From positions 3,207,501-3,271,500 of the forward strand of contig NZ_CP047023.1 in the NCBI RefSeq assembly GCF_009796765.1: a DNA stretch of 64,000 nucleotides, given 5' to 3'. Shown here in pieces: positions 55,731 to 64,000 of the stretch (position 1 is the stretch's first letter; each line of letters begins with the position of its first letter). The translations under genes were made by a program, and so were the position numbers. The stretch is from Paraglaciecola sp. L3A3. GTDB taxonomy: Bacteria; Pseudomonadota; Gammaproteobacteria; Enterobacterales; Alteromonadaceae. The notes under the pieces were generated by a model. It made no database searches and was not told the origin of the DNA. It saw nothing but the letters and a program-made list of their open reading frames with translations.

Positions 55731-56609
55731 TTAATCACGTTGCGTACTGGCTCTATTTTTGGCTATAAACAAAGCTACTACTATCAATACCGATCCGGCG
55801 CTAAGCCTAACTAATTCTTCTATTGTTCCGCCTTTGGCTTCACCAAAAATAAACAAAGAAGCAAACATTGCCAGTGGCACCACTGCATTGTTAGCTGCGG
55901 CGAGTACACCCACTGTTGTTTGTGTGGCGCCTTTGTTCCAAAAAAAGAAACCCAGTCCAGATGCAACCAACCCCAGATAAACCAAAACTAGCCATTGGCT
56001 TGGTGTGGCGCTGATAGGAATGGGCGGTTGCTGAGAAATGAGTAACACAGCAATGCTAGTGAAAACAGCAGCGCCTAGGTATAACAAACCAAATACTGCG
56101 CTATCGCTTATATTTGGTCGGGCTCGTTTCCAGTCACGATAATATACTTGACCAAAAGCAAAGGCTAAATTGGATATTTGCATCAAGCCAAAGCCTAGCC
56201 AAATTTCCCTTGGATCTATATCGCCAATTTTTATCACTGCGGCGCCAAAAATAGAGAGGATTGCTGCCAACAAATACCAAGGGGTAAAACTACGCTGACG
56301 AAGATCGTTAATAATCACAATGTAAAGTGGCGTCAGCACACTAAATAGCGCCACCAAATGTGAGGGTAAAAAGCTAAAGGCCGAAAGGTAGCAGGTATAC
56401 ATTACGCCATACTGCACCGCACCAATGAGCGTAAGCTGCCATTTTTCCTGCCAACTGGTGTGAGCCAATTTCAGAAATGGCAAAAACACCAGCAGCGCAA
56501 TCAATAAACGAGTATCCGCTATTTGCAGAGGATCCAGACCTTTAAGCGCAGAGCCAATAAGACCAAAAGAAAAAGCCCAAATTAGCGTGGTGATCACTAA
56601 ATAGATCAT
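55731..56609 (-). CDS. EamA-family transporter (drug/metabolite superfamily)
   Basis: The 292-residue inner-membrane protein has ten predicted helices in two EamA repeats, with conserved starts (TTLIWAFSFGLIGSALKG and LVLVYLGLVASGLGFFFWNKG). It resembles the carboxylate/amino acid/amine exporters of the superfamily. The substrate is unknown. The TonB receptor gene upstream on the same strand ends 67 bases before it, so the two may be transcribed together. Confidence 0.88.
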   Translation of the reverse strand: MIYLVITTLIWAFSFGLIGSALKGLDPLQIADTRLLIALLVFLPFLKLAHTSWQEKWQLTLIGAVQYGVMYTCYLSAFSFLPSHLVALFSVLTPLYIVIINDLRQRSFTPWYLLAAILSIFGAAVIKIGDIDPREIWLGFGLMQISNLAFAFGQVYYRDWKRARPNISDSAVFGLLYLGAAVFTSIAVLLISQQPPIPISATPSQWLVLVYLGLVASGLGFFFWNKGATQTTVGVLAAANNAVVPLAMFASLFIFGEAKGGTIEELVRLSAGSVLIVVALFIAKNRASTQRD

Positions 56610-56676
56610 TAAACATAACCTCTAATAATTGATTTCAATTTGTGTATCGCCCTAAACAAAGTACTTACTTAAACCT

Positions 56677-58536
56677 TTACCAGCGGTAAGTCACAGTCAA
56701 AGTATACTGCTCCCCTCGTCCGGGTGTACCGGGAATTTCTTCAAAAGATTCGCCCCAAAGATTGTCTGCAGCAAGAACCAGTTCTAAACCTTGAACCTGT
56801 GCAGGAGAAACTTTTAATGTTAAGTGAGTGAATAAAGCCTGATCGTCACCATTGCGCAGAATATTTTCCTGCTGTTTACGCCACTCGTTATCCACACTGA
56901 TTTCAACCATATCTGTCGGATGCCAAATGGCACCGAGTGTTAGGCGATGATCTGGATAGTTCAAGGCGTAAAAACTGGCATCAATATCCGCAGAGCCATA
57001 GTCTTCAGATTTATCCAAAAAAGTGTAACTGCTGATGATCTCTGCATTGGCGAAACGTTTAGTGGCAAGTACTTCAAAGCCTAAGGTATCGATATCCACC
57101 GGATTAGCGGAACGAGCCGAGGTTGAACTTAAGCTATAGGTCCAATCGGTTAAGTCATTATCCTTACGATAAAAAATCGCAGAATCAAAGGTCCAAGATA
57201 ATCCGTCTAATACCAAGCCCAATTCCAAGTTTGTAGTCGTTTCTCGTTCAAGATCATAATTACTTCTGAATAAACCACTGCTATTACTGCCACCAATAGC
57301 AGTATAGCCCGCCACTTGACTGGCTTGTGCATAAGACAGATAAATGCTCTGGGATGTATTGTCACTGTTGAATGAGTTCCAGGTTATATCACCCAGTAAT
57401 GAAACCTCAGAATCATCGCGATTGGTATCATCAAAAGCTGCGCCTAGGCGAAACCTTAATTGCTGATCATCTTTTAGACTCATTTGGTATTCAGGCAAAA
57501 CACTCGCTTTGTAATATTGGCGAGTAGTAAAGTTATTTTCTAGCGTAGTGGATTCGATTGAGTCTTCCATAAACTGTGCTGAATAATTCAGGGCAAACGA
57601 TTGAGTTTGACTATGACGTCCAGAAAACGCCACAGATTTAACTTCTGTTTCGTGAAAGGCCTGAAATGCACTAGGGTTGTCACGAGAATAAACATAATGA
57701 TCTTTATGGCGACGGCTGTATGCGGAAACCTCAAAGCTACTATCGCTAGCGTAATACTGTTTATGATTAAGCATTAACAACTGTGTACTCAGGTCTTCAG
57801 TCTCATTAACATTAAATGGCGTATACATGTTTGGCCAGCCAAAAAACTTATCTTGGGAGCCAAAAAACAAATCAGTTTGAGATGATGGCCCTACAAGTTG
57901 CACACGGCCAGAGGCTCGATTGAAATCGTGGTCGCCATTTTCGATAGTGCCGTCACTTTCAGAAAAAGAGTATTCACCTTCAAAACCGATAAGCCAATCC
58001 TTGCTGTTTTCCAGTGGCACACTGAAACCGGCATGTACTCTGCCTAAGTTAAAGTTGTGATTACCTGCACCGAGGGAAACACTGCCTGCGGTTTTAATCG
58101 GTTTCCAGCCAAAGGAAACCGTTCCTACCGAGCTATTAACCCCATAAAGGGCATTATCTGCCCCCGTCAATATTTCTGGCCCGCTCAACATTTCTGGAGC
58201 AATAGGAATTTCAGCAAAGTAATGGCCGGTCTGCGGATCGAGTAAAGTGGCACTGCCCACCCGAAAACCGGTATTTTCAAATATCCCACCACGGATGGTC
58301 ACATCAGCTTGCGCCTCGCCCATATTTCGTGACTGTAAATCAACACGCGGATCATATTCCAAGTTTGAAACTAAGGAAACAAAGGTGCCTACAGGTTCTT
58401 TATTAGCTGTAGCGGAACTTTTAACTGTAATTTTCTCAATGCCACTATTTTCGTCATTAGTATCACTGGATGCTACTGCACAAGTTCCTGCGCTGCATAA
58501 CAAAGCAAGCAAAACACTTGGTCTAATTTGGCTCAT
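56677..58536 (-). CDS. TonB-dependent receptor
   Basis: The 619-residue protein has a signal peptide (about 1-22), a short region ending EKITVKSSA that may act as TonB box, and a plug domain (about 45-160; NMGEAQADVTIRGGIFENTG). A beta-barrel follows, ending TLTVTYRW with the usual aromatic terminus. It carries a substrate too large for porins across the outer membrane. The plug is shorter and less typical than in siderophore receptors, so a non-iron ligand such as a cofactor or sugar is possible. I looked for a cobalamin riboswitch upstream and found none. Confidence 0.82.
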   Translation of the reverse strand: MSQIRPSVLLALLCSAGTCAVASSDTNDENSGIEKITVKSSATANKEPVGTFVSLVSNLEYDPRVDLQSRNMGEAQADVTIRGGIFENTGFRVGSATLLDPQTGHYFAEIPIAPEMLSGPEILTGADNALYGVNSSVGTVSFGWKPIKTAGSVSLGAGNHNFNLGRVHAGFSVPLENSKDWLIGFEGEYSFSESDGTIENGDHDFNRASGRVQLVGPSSQTDLFFGSQDKFFGWPNMYTPFNVNETEDLSTQLLMLNHKQYYASDSSFEVSAYSRRHKDHYVYSRDNPSAFQAFHETEVKSVAFSGRHSQTQSFALNYSAQFMEDSIESTTLENNFTTRQYYKASVLPEYQMSLKDDQQLRFRLGAAFDDTNRDDSEVSLLGDITWNSFNSDNTSQSIYLSYAQASQVAGYTAIGGSNSSGLFRSNYDLERETTTNLELGLVLDGLSWTFDSAIFYRKDNDLTDWTYSLSSTSARSANPVDIDTLGFEVLATKRFANAEIISSYTFLDKSEDYGSADIDASFYALNYPDHRLTLGAIWHPTDMVEISVDNEWRKQQENILRNGDDQALFTHLTLKVSPAQVQGLELVLAADNLWGESFEEIPGTPGRGEQYTLTVTYRW

Positions 58537-58914
58537 TTAATCTTCTCTCTTTAACACAATTATGGGCAATTTCACCCAGTATGATCTAGCCATAAGCAAG
58601 AGCGATTATTTGCCACTCAACACTGGCTTTAACTAACTGGGGATGAATTTCTTCGACTGCTGCCATAAGGCAACTTTAAAGGCTGAAACAAGCAAACTGA
58701 CTTACCCTAAGATAATGTTAAGCTTGGTTGATATGTCATGATCGGCATTGTATATTACCGAGTGAAACATTTCACATGATAATGGTTCGTATTTAATTTT
58801 TTGATGTTGTAAACACCTACTACTTTGCTAGCGCCAATAGTTTTGCCAACAATCCTGCCTCTGTGCAAAAACCGGTAGCCCTTAATCTCTAATACTTTTT
58901 CAAGCAGCCTAAAC
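58537..58914. other. Divergent intergenic region between the TonB receptor and msrA
   Basis: About 380 bases. The main feature is the 14-base inverted repeat at 58762-58775. No riboswitch, small gene or clear terminator was recognised. Confidence 0.4.
58762..58775. promoter_or_regulatory. Candidate operator palindrome
   Basis: gtgaaacatttcac is an inverted repeat with 6-base arms and a 2-base centre, lying between two divergent genes. It may be a repressor site; I could not match it to a named family. Confidence 0.3.
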
Positions 58915-59430
58915 ATGAAAACAAAGCAACAAAACAAGCATACAAACTCCCAGCTTGAAATCATTTATTTTGCAGGTGGTTGCCTTTGGGGTGTGCAAGA
59001 GTTTTTTAAACACCTACCAGGAGTAACTGCAACCGAAGCTGGCAGAGCCAATGGTTTAAGCAAAACCACCCATAGCGAATATGATGGTTATGCAGAGTGC
59101 GTAAAAGTCACCTTTGATATAAACACAATCAATGTTAATCAACTAACTGGCTACTTTTTTGAAATTATTGATCCATACAGTATTAACCAACAAGGTGAGG
59201 ATGTGGGGAAAAAATACCGCACAGGCATATACAGCACGCTTGATAGTCACTTGAAATCAGCAGGGCAATATATTCAACAACGTGACGACGCAGCTAAGAT
59301 AGTGGTTGAGCTCCTACCTCTGTCTAACTATGTAAAAAGTGATGAAGAGCACCAAGAAAGATTAAGCCGCTTTCCAAACGATTACTGCCATATCCCCAAG
59401 ACAATTTTGCACAAATACAAATCCGATTAA
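58915..59430 (+). CDS. msrA: Peptide-methionine (S)-S-oxide reductase
   Basis: The 171-residue enzyme repairs oxidised methionine. The active-site motif is GGCLWGVQ with catalytic Cys23 (usually GCFWG), followed by GRANGLSKTTHSEYDGYAEC, EIIDPYSINQQGEDVGKKYR and RTGIY family segments. At this length only one catalytic domain is present, with no fused MsrB. Confidence 0.92.
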   Translation: MKTKQQNKHTNSQLEIIYFAGGCLWGVQEFFKHLPGVTATEAGRANGLSKTTHSEYDGYAECVKVTFDINTINVNQLTGYFFEIIDPYSINQQGEDVGKKYRTGIYSTLDSHLKSAGQYIQQRDDAAKIVVELLPLSNYVKSDEEHQERLSRFPNDYCHIPKTILHKYKSD

Positions 59431-59491
59431 TTACGCCTTTAGTCCAGTTTATTAATAGTTATATTGATTCAGTAGAAAATTAAACCTTAAC

Positions 59492-59510
59492 GATATTGAT
59501 TCTCATTAGG
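59492..59510 (+). promoter_or_regulatory. Fur box upstream of the TonB receptor gene
   Basis: gatattgattctcattagg agrees with the 19-base Fur consensus at most positions (the GATA, TGAT and TCATTA blocks). It lies about 50-80 bases before the receptor start, a normal operator position. Confidence 0.75.
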
Positions 59511-59572
59511 GTTAATGTTCTAATCACGACAATTAAGAATCTATAATTTAATTTGACGTGAGTATTCCAAAT

Positions 59573-61645
59573 ATGCAGACCAGACAATCTTCTCTCTCGG
59601 TAGCCATAACGCTAGCCTTAGTATCACTAAATACTGTTGCTCAGCAGAAAAGCGATGCAGTTGAAAACAAAGATAAGACCATTATGCCTACCTTAGAAGT
59701 TATTCAAGTATTAGGTAGTGCTAATTCTGTGATACTAGAACACACAGGTTCTGTTGTAGTGGTAGAAAGAAAACAAATAGAAAAAATTCAGCCTTTATCT
59801 ACCGAAGATATTCTGCGCCGCATCCCAGGGATAAACACTAAAAGTGAAGAAGAAACAGCTATAGTTGCCAACTTTGGTATCCGAGGTTTGTCTGCCAGCG
59901 AATCAAAATCCTTAATGTTAGAAGATGGTGTGCCTGTCGCTCCAGGTTTATTTATTGGCAATGATCGCTACTATAATCCTCGTATTCAACGTATAGAGCG
60001 AGTCGAAGTCCTAAAAGGATCTTCATCACTGCGCTATGGCCCTTCCACTATTGGTGGCGTAGTCAACTATCAAACTAAAACCCCTGACGATGGTGCAATG
60101 CTAACAGGTAGAGTTGGTTCATTTAATATGCAAGAAGTCAGTCTAGAAGCTGGCGGTAAAAACACATCAGGTGATGCTTTTGCCGGTATAGTGGCAACTC
60201 ATGCCTCCAGTGATGGTTTTATGGATAAAGGTTACGAAATGACCGATGTCATGGCAAAAGCAGGAGTCATTCTAAGTAATGATCAAAAGCTTGGCATTAA
60301 AATATCTCGCTATGAAAATGACGCCGATATTTCTTATCGCGGTATGTTGAAAGATGATTATTTGGCCGGAGAAAATTACAACCCTGGAGCAGACGATAAA
60401 TATTTAACAGACCGTACTGCTTTCGATATTAATCATGAGATAACACTTTCTAACCAAGCAACATTAAAAACCTTGGTATATTGGAGTGAAGTGACACGTG
60501 ATTACTGGCGTTATAATGTCGATACTGACGCTTCTAATGAAGCAGGTCGATGGGTCTTTACTGATTCATTAACCGGCAATAACCGTACATTTGATCGAGT
60601 GGGCATAGAAACCCGTTTAACCTTAGATCACAAATTCTTGGGTATGCCAGCCAATAGTGAATTTGGCGTACGTTACATGCAAGAAGAAGCAAATGATACG
60701 CGCATACGTGCAGTACGTTCTGCTGATCGTACCGGAGTAAATGATCGTCACCGTATTGATTCTGCAGACAGTTATGCAGCCCATGGTCAAACCCGTATTG
60801 AACTGAGCGAGCGTTTTGCTGTGACACCTGGTTTGCGAGTTGAATCATACGAACAAACTCGAGTCATACTGACCGATAATAATAGTACCGCTAAAACCAG
60901 TAATACTGAGTTATTACCAGGTGTAGGCGCCACTTATAATCTTAACCAATCTGCCCAGTTATATGGTGGTGTCTATCGTGCATTTTCTCCGGCCACTAAT
61001 GGTGTAGCACTCGATGGTTTAACAGATCAAGAGTTAGAAGGCGAGAACTCAACGAATTATGAATTTGGTCTACGCAGCAATCAAGGTGCATTAAGTTACG
61101 AAGTAGCGGCTTTTGCCATGAATTTTAGTAACCAAGTAGTTACTGGCAACAGCGATCCCACTTTGTCTCAGTCTAATGGCGGTAAAACTGAACACCGTGG
61201 AATGGAGTTTATGTTAGGTTATAAACTGGGTTCTGGTTTCAGTATCGATAGTAACGCCACTTGGGTGCCTATCTCAGAGTTTAAAAGTGGCGAGAACTTA
61301 GGCAATCGCTTGCCTTATACTCCAAAAATAATAGCCAACCTGTCCTTCAACTATCAACATGAAGGTATCAGCACTGCACTTACGGCTCACCATCAAGGTG
61401 AACAATTTGGCGATGCGACTAACATTGAAGTTATTCCAACTGATGCGGCAGGCGGTATTTGGGGTGGTTTGATCCCAGCTTATACTTTGCTAGATTTAAC
61501 CGCACAATATTCTTTAGCTAATAATATACGCTTGTTTGGCGCGGTGAAAAACATCACAGATAAGCGCTATATTACAGGCTTACGCCAAGGCATTTATGTT
61601 GGACCAGAACGTTCTTTTGAGATGGGTGTCAGCTATAAGTTTTAG
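59573..61645 (+). CDS. TonB-dependent siderophore receptor (FecA-like)
   Basis: The ATG at 59573 gives a normal signal peptide (MQTRQSSLSVAITLALVSLN to AQQ); a GTG at 59558 in frame is the alternative. The product has about 690 residues. A TonB-box-like LEVIQVLG is followed by a plug domain (about 50-165, with STEDILRRIPGINTKS and VEVLKGSSSLRYGPSTIGG). A 22-strand type barrel ends RSFEMGVSYKF. The plug resembles Fe(III)-citrate/siderophore receptors. The Fur box just upstream supports iron repression. A 14-base terminator stem follows. Confidence 0.9.
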   Translation: MQTRQSSLSVAITLALVSLNTVAQQKSDAVENKDKTIMPTLEVIQVLGSANSVILEHTGSVVVVERKQIEKIQPLSTEDILRRIPGINTKSEEETAIVANFGIRGLSASESKSLMLEDGVPVAPGLFIGNDRYYNPRIQRIERVEVLKGSSSLRYGPSTIGGVVNYQTKTPDDGAMLTGRVGSFNMQEVSLEAGGKNTSGDAFAGIVATHASSDGFMDKGYEMTDVMAKAGVILSNDQKLGIKISRYENDADISYRGMLKDDYLAGENYNPGADDKYLTDRTAFDINHEITLSNQATLKTLVYWSEVTRDYWRYNVDTDASNEAGRWVFTDSLTGNNRTFDRVGIETRLTLDHKFLGMPANSEFGVRYMQEEANDTRIRAVRSADRTGVNDRHRIDSADSYAAHGQTRIELSERFAVTPGLRVESYEQTRVILTDNNSTAKTSNTELLPGVGATYNLNQSAQLYGGVYRAFSPATNGVALDGLTDQELEGENSTNYEFGLRSNQGALSYEVAAFAMNFSNQVVTGNSDPTLSQSNGGKTEHRGMEFMLGYKLGSGFSIDSNATWVPISEFKSGENLGNRLPYTPKIIANLSFNYQHEGISTALTAHHQGEQFGDATNIEVIPTDAAGGIWGGLIPAYTLLDLTAQYSLANNIRLFGAVKNITDKRYITGLRQGIYVGPERSFEMGVSYKF

Positions 61646-61665
61646 AAGCTTTTTTAAAGTATATA

Positions 61666-61699
61666 AATAAAACAAAGCCCTCACAGGCTTTGTTTTATT
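61666..61699 (+). terminator. Intrinsic terminator of the siderophore receptor gene
   Basis: A 14-base perfect stem (aataaaacaaagcc / ggctttgttttatt) has a 6-base loop and a T-rich descending arm. Confidence 0.88.
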
Positions 61700-61821
61700 A
61701 ACCTTATGTTTTCACTACATTTAGCTGCTGCACTTGCCCCTGTCAGCTCAAGTCTGCATTATTCCGTTTTATTCTATTTTTTTCTTTACTGAACGAACAA
61801 TATATCAAGCTAACCGTAAAG

Positions 61822-62226
61822 TTATGCGCCCAACAAATGCAAATGTTTAAATTTTTTGTAACCTAAGGCTAAAGACAAACAATGAGCGAGTTCTTTACTG
61901 GGGATGGGTTGCCCTATAGTTAACACTATGGCGCGGTTTCCGGCATAGGTAAAAGTGTTACCGTACAGTTCTTTAAATGTATCAACTAAACGAGTTTTAC
62001 AATTAAAATACAGACAATACTCAGCAGGATTTTTGGCTTTCCAGTCAAATCGAATGGTACTGCCGCTTTTACACAAGTAGCTGGGCTCACCCCATTTTAA
62101 GGTTTCACTGATATCAGTAATTTTCTGTTGTTCAGCTACAGTAAAAATAAGGTCACGTAAATTGTGTAACAACACCGCTACCTCAGGTGGGTAAGTAGCA
62201 AATTTTTGTTGTACTCCAAGCTCCAT
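61822..62226 (-). CDS. DUF1801 family protein
   Basis: The ATG at 62226 (MELGVQQKFATYPPEV) has AAGGAAT about nine bases upstream; a longer frame would need a TTG at 62259. The 134-residue protein shows the DUF1801 pattern: LRDLIFTVAEQQ, ETLKWGEPSYLCKSGSTIRF and CYFNC-like YCLYFNCKTRLVD. The fold is iron-chaperone-like but the function is unknown. It starts 36 bases after the coiled-coil gene ends on the same strand. Confidence 0.85.
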   Translation of the reverse strand: MELGVQQKFATYPPEVAVLLHNLRDLIFTVAEQQKITDISETLKWGEPSYLCKSGSTIRFDWKAKNPAEYCLYFNCKTRLVDTFKELYGNTFTYAGNRAIVLTIGQPIPSKELAHCLSLALGYKKFKHLHLLGA

Positions 62227-62262
62227 AACAAGATTCCTTTTGAACTCTGTAAAAACCAAACA

Positions 62263-64000
62263 TTAATTTTTCAAATGAGAATATATCACCCGTAAACTAT
62301 TGTTTAGTGAACGTTTCACAGTAGGCCAAGAAATAGAGATATTGTCTACTAAACCTTGCTGACAATCTGTTTCTAATCGACTCACTACATCAGTTAAGGC
62401 TGCAGAATTTACACTTTGTGCCACAAAAGATAATTTACGGGCGCCACGTAATATACTGGTGACGTCTTCTTCGTCAATAGCTTGTTCTGTCAGTTCGATA
62501 GCTTGTTCAAATTCTTCCATTAAGGCTTTCAGTGCCACAGGTAAAGGTTCGTTACTTGTTTGTTTCTGTAGATAATGCAACAAGTCAAACCACACAGCAG
62601 GCTCACTCGGCATGGTTAATTGAGCAATAGCCTGTAACCTTTCATTTGGGCTGTCTATTTCTTGTTCTTGAGCCTGTTGTAACTCTTCTTTATGAGCTTC
62701 TAGTAATTCAGATTCTTGAGCCGCTAACATTGATTCTTTCGTTTCGAGTTGTTGTTTAGCCTCTTGTAAGGCTGATTCTTTAGAATCCAGTTGCTGTTTA
62801 CTGGTTTGTAACTCTTGCTCTAAGTTTTTTAGCTGCGCAGATAATTCAGCATGATCACTATGTTTATCATTCAGACTTTCTTTACTGTCAGCATATTCTT
62901 TTTGCACACTGGCTAATGCCTGAGTCAGTTCAGCTTGTTTGGCTTCTAAAGAATGAATATTTTGCTCACTACCCTGTAAAGAATTTTGCTGCTGCTTTAA
63001 TTGTTGTTGGAGTTTGTTCTCTTGTAGCTCTTGTTGCTTTAAACGTTCAGCTAACTGCTCTGCTTGCTTACGTGCTTCATCTAGCTCTTGTTGTAATTTT
63101 TGTTCACCTGATTGCGTTTCAGATACTTGTGACTCTGCAACTTGTAACTGTTGTAAATTACCGGCTAAGGTTTCTTGAAGTTGGGTATTTTGCTTTTCAG
63201 CGTCAAGTAAAGCTTGCTGCAATTGCTGTTTTTGTAATTCAATCTCAGCATGATGTTTACGCCATTGTTCGTCACTACCCTCAATCATTTCTTTTTGCTT
63301 ACTAGCTCTATTTTCAACATCAGACAGTTCAACAGTTAATTGTTCTAGTTTTTGTTGATGAGCTAAACGGGCTAATTTTTCGGTATCGGCTTGGCTTTGT
63401 ATCTCTGCTAACTTGCCTTGGGTGTTAGCTAATTCATGCCGTTTAGCCTGCACTTCACTCTGTAATGCTTGTTGTTGTTGTTGCCAATCTTGATCTGTTT
63501 GAGCGATTTTTTGCTTTTGCTGAGTACTGCTTTGTTCCATTTCAGACAGCTCAGTTTGTAATTTTTCTAACAAGGCCTGTTGTGTTTTTTTCTCACGTTT
63601 TTCAGCTTCAGTTTGTTGAATTGTTTTTAATAAAGCATGTTCAGTTTCTTGTAACTGCTCTTGTTTAGCTTGTAACTCTTGCATCAACTGCGTCTGTTGT
63701 TGTTGCATGTCACCTTTTTGCTGAGTCGACATTTCTTCAAACTTTTGCATTTCATTTTGCAAATGTTCAACATGACGCACTTTATTGGTTAATTCCGACT
63801 GCGCCATTTTACAAGTTTGTTCTAACTGACGACGTTGTAATTCTGCTTGTTCGCTAGCTTTACGTTGATTGATTAATGACTGTCTTAGTTTTTCACTGGT
63901 ATTATCTGAACTGGTTAACTGGGATTGTAACGAACTAATTTGACTGCCTACTTGATTGATCTGTTGATCTTTTTCTTCGATAGAATGTTGTAATTGTTCT
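62263..64000 (-). CDS. Long coiled-coil protein, C-terminal part (5' end outside the window)
   Basis: The frame is open from the stop at 62263 through the right edge, giving at least 578 residues. An ATG at 63807 is internal, since coiled-coil sequence continues upstream of it (QLQHSIEEKDQQINQVGSQI). Nearly 450 residues are Gln/Glu/Lys-rich heptads. The last 130 residues (from LTMPSEPAVWFDLLHYLQ) form a helical, Hpt-like globular end. It may be the tail of a large signalling or cell-architecture protein; I do not recognise the family. Because of the heptads, similarity to myosin-like proteins would be only compositional. Confidence 0.75.
   Translation of the reverse strand, partial: EQLQHSIEEKDQQINQVGSQISSLQSQLTSSDNTSEKLRQSLINQRKASEQAELQRRQLEQTCKMAQSELTNKVRHVEHLQNEMQKFEEMSTQQKGDMQQQQTQLMQELQAKQEQLQETEHALLKTIQQTEAEKREKKTQQALLEKLQTELSEMEQSSTQQKQKIAQTDQDWQQQQQALQSEVQAKRHELANTQGKLAEIQSQADTEKLARLAHQQKLEQLTVELSDVENRASKQKEMIEGSDEQWRKHHAEIELQKQQLQQALLDAEKQNTQLQETLAGNLQQLQVAESQVSETQSGEQKLQQELDEARKQAEQLAERLKQQELQENKLQQQLKQQQNSLQGSEQNIHSLEAKQAELTQALASVQKEYADSKESLNDKHSDHAELSAQLKNLEQELQTSKQQLDSKESALQEAKQQLETKESMLAAQESELLEAHKEELQQAQEQEIDSPNERLQAIAQLTMPSEPAVWFDLLHYLQKQTSNEPLPVALKALMEEFEQAIELTEQAIDEEDVTSILRGARKLSFVAQSVNSAALTDVVSRLETDCQQGLVDNISISWPTVKRSLNNSLRVIYSHLKN

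Noticed and set aside
58537..58760. Cobalamin riboswitch upstream of the TonB receptor
   Set aside because: The conserved B12-box and GCCACTG-type blocks are not present in either orientation.

Overview
The window looks like chromosomal DNA of a marine gammaproteobacterium of the Alteromonadales, most like Paraglaciecola or Glaciecola. This is inferred from A+T-rich DNA, the mix of core genes (pnp, topA, dnaQ/rnhA, lolDE, a DUF2058 protein, a TIGR03503-type protein), many TonB-dependent and porin-type outer-membrane proteins, and enzymes for sulfated algal polysaccharide (a GH16 glycosidase and an S1 sulfatase). No plasmid, phage or rRNA signature was seen.

Layout. 1-9.3 kb is an acetate-use cluster: a CoA-hydrolase/transferase fused to a GNAT domain (cut by the window edge), a CrbS-type transporter-like hybrid sensor kinase, its CrbR-type LuxR regulator, acetyl-CoA synthetase (acs) and a divergent DcaP-type porin. 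9.4-28 kb is mainly housekeeping: pnp, a DUF2339 membrane protein broken by one extra unit of a 5-bp tandem repeat, a secreted GH16 enzyme, an MliC-like lipoprotein, a CPA1 antiporter, a DUF2058 protein, topA, an Ig-like lipoprotein, a dicarboxylate/amino-acid symporter and lolD-lolE. 28-33.3 kb has a CNNM/CBS protein, a sulfatase, a PAS-AraC regulator and a membrane-embedded AraC regulator with seven predicted helices. 33.9-37.7 kb has three tandem tRNA-Asp genes behind one strong promoter, a TIGR03503 protein, divergent dnaQ/rnhA and a VOC protein.

37.7-51.6 kb is a nitrate uptake and sensing region, nearly all on the minus strand: a NIT-domain chemoreceptor, a porin, an NrtABC-type ABC transporter, a PP2C phosphatase/Ser-Thr kinase fusion, a NarK/NasA-type MFS transporter, and the NasS/NasT sensor and ANTAR antiterminator pair. 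The two transport units (nrtABC and narK) have matching leaders. Each has a -24/-12 (sigma-54) promoter candidate, a conserved 5' end, a covarying stem, a small hexaloop hairpin of ANTAR type, and a 15-bp intrinsic terminator ahead of the gene. Each leader therefore looks like an attenuator that NasT would open. The nitrate and nitrite reductase genes are not in the window.

51.7-64 kb contains a CreA-family lipoprotein, an RhlE-like helicase, an IS200/RAYT-type Y1 transposase flanked on each side by a different fresh tandem duplication, an EamA exporter and TonB receptor pair, msrA, a second TonB receptor behind a good Fur box, a DUF1801 protein and the C-terminal part of a long coiled-coil protein that runs off the right edge.
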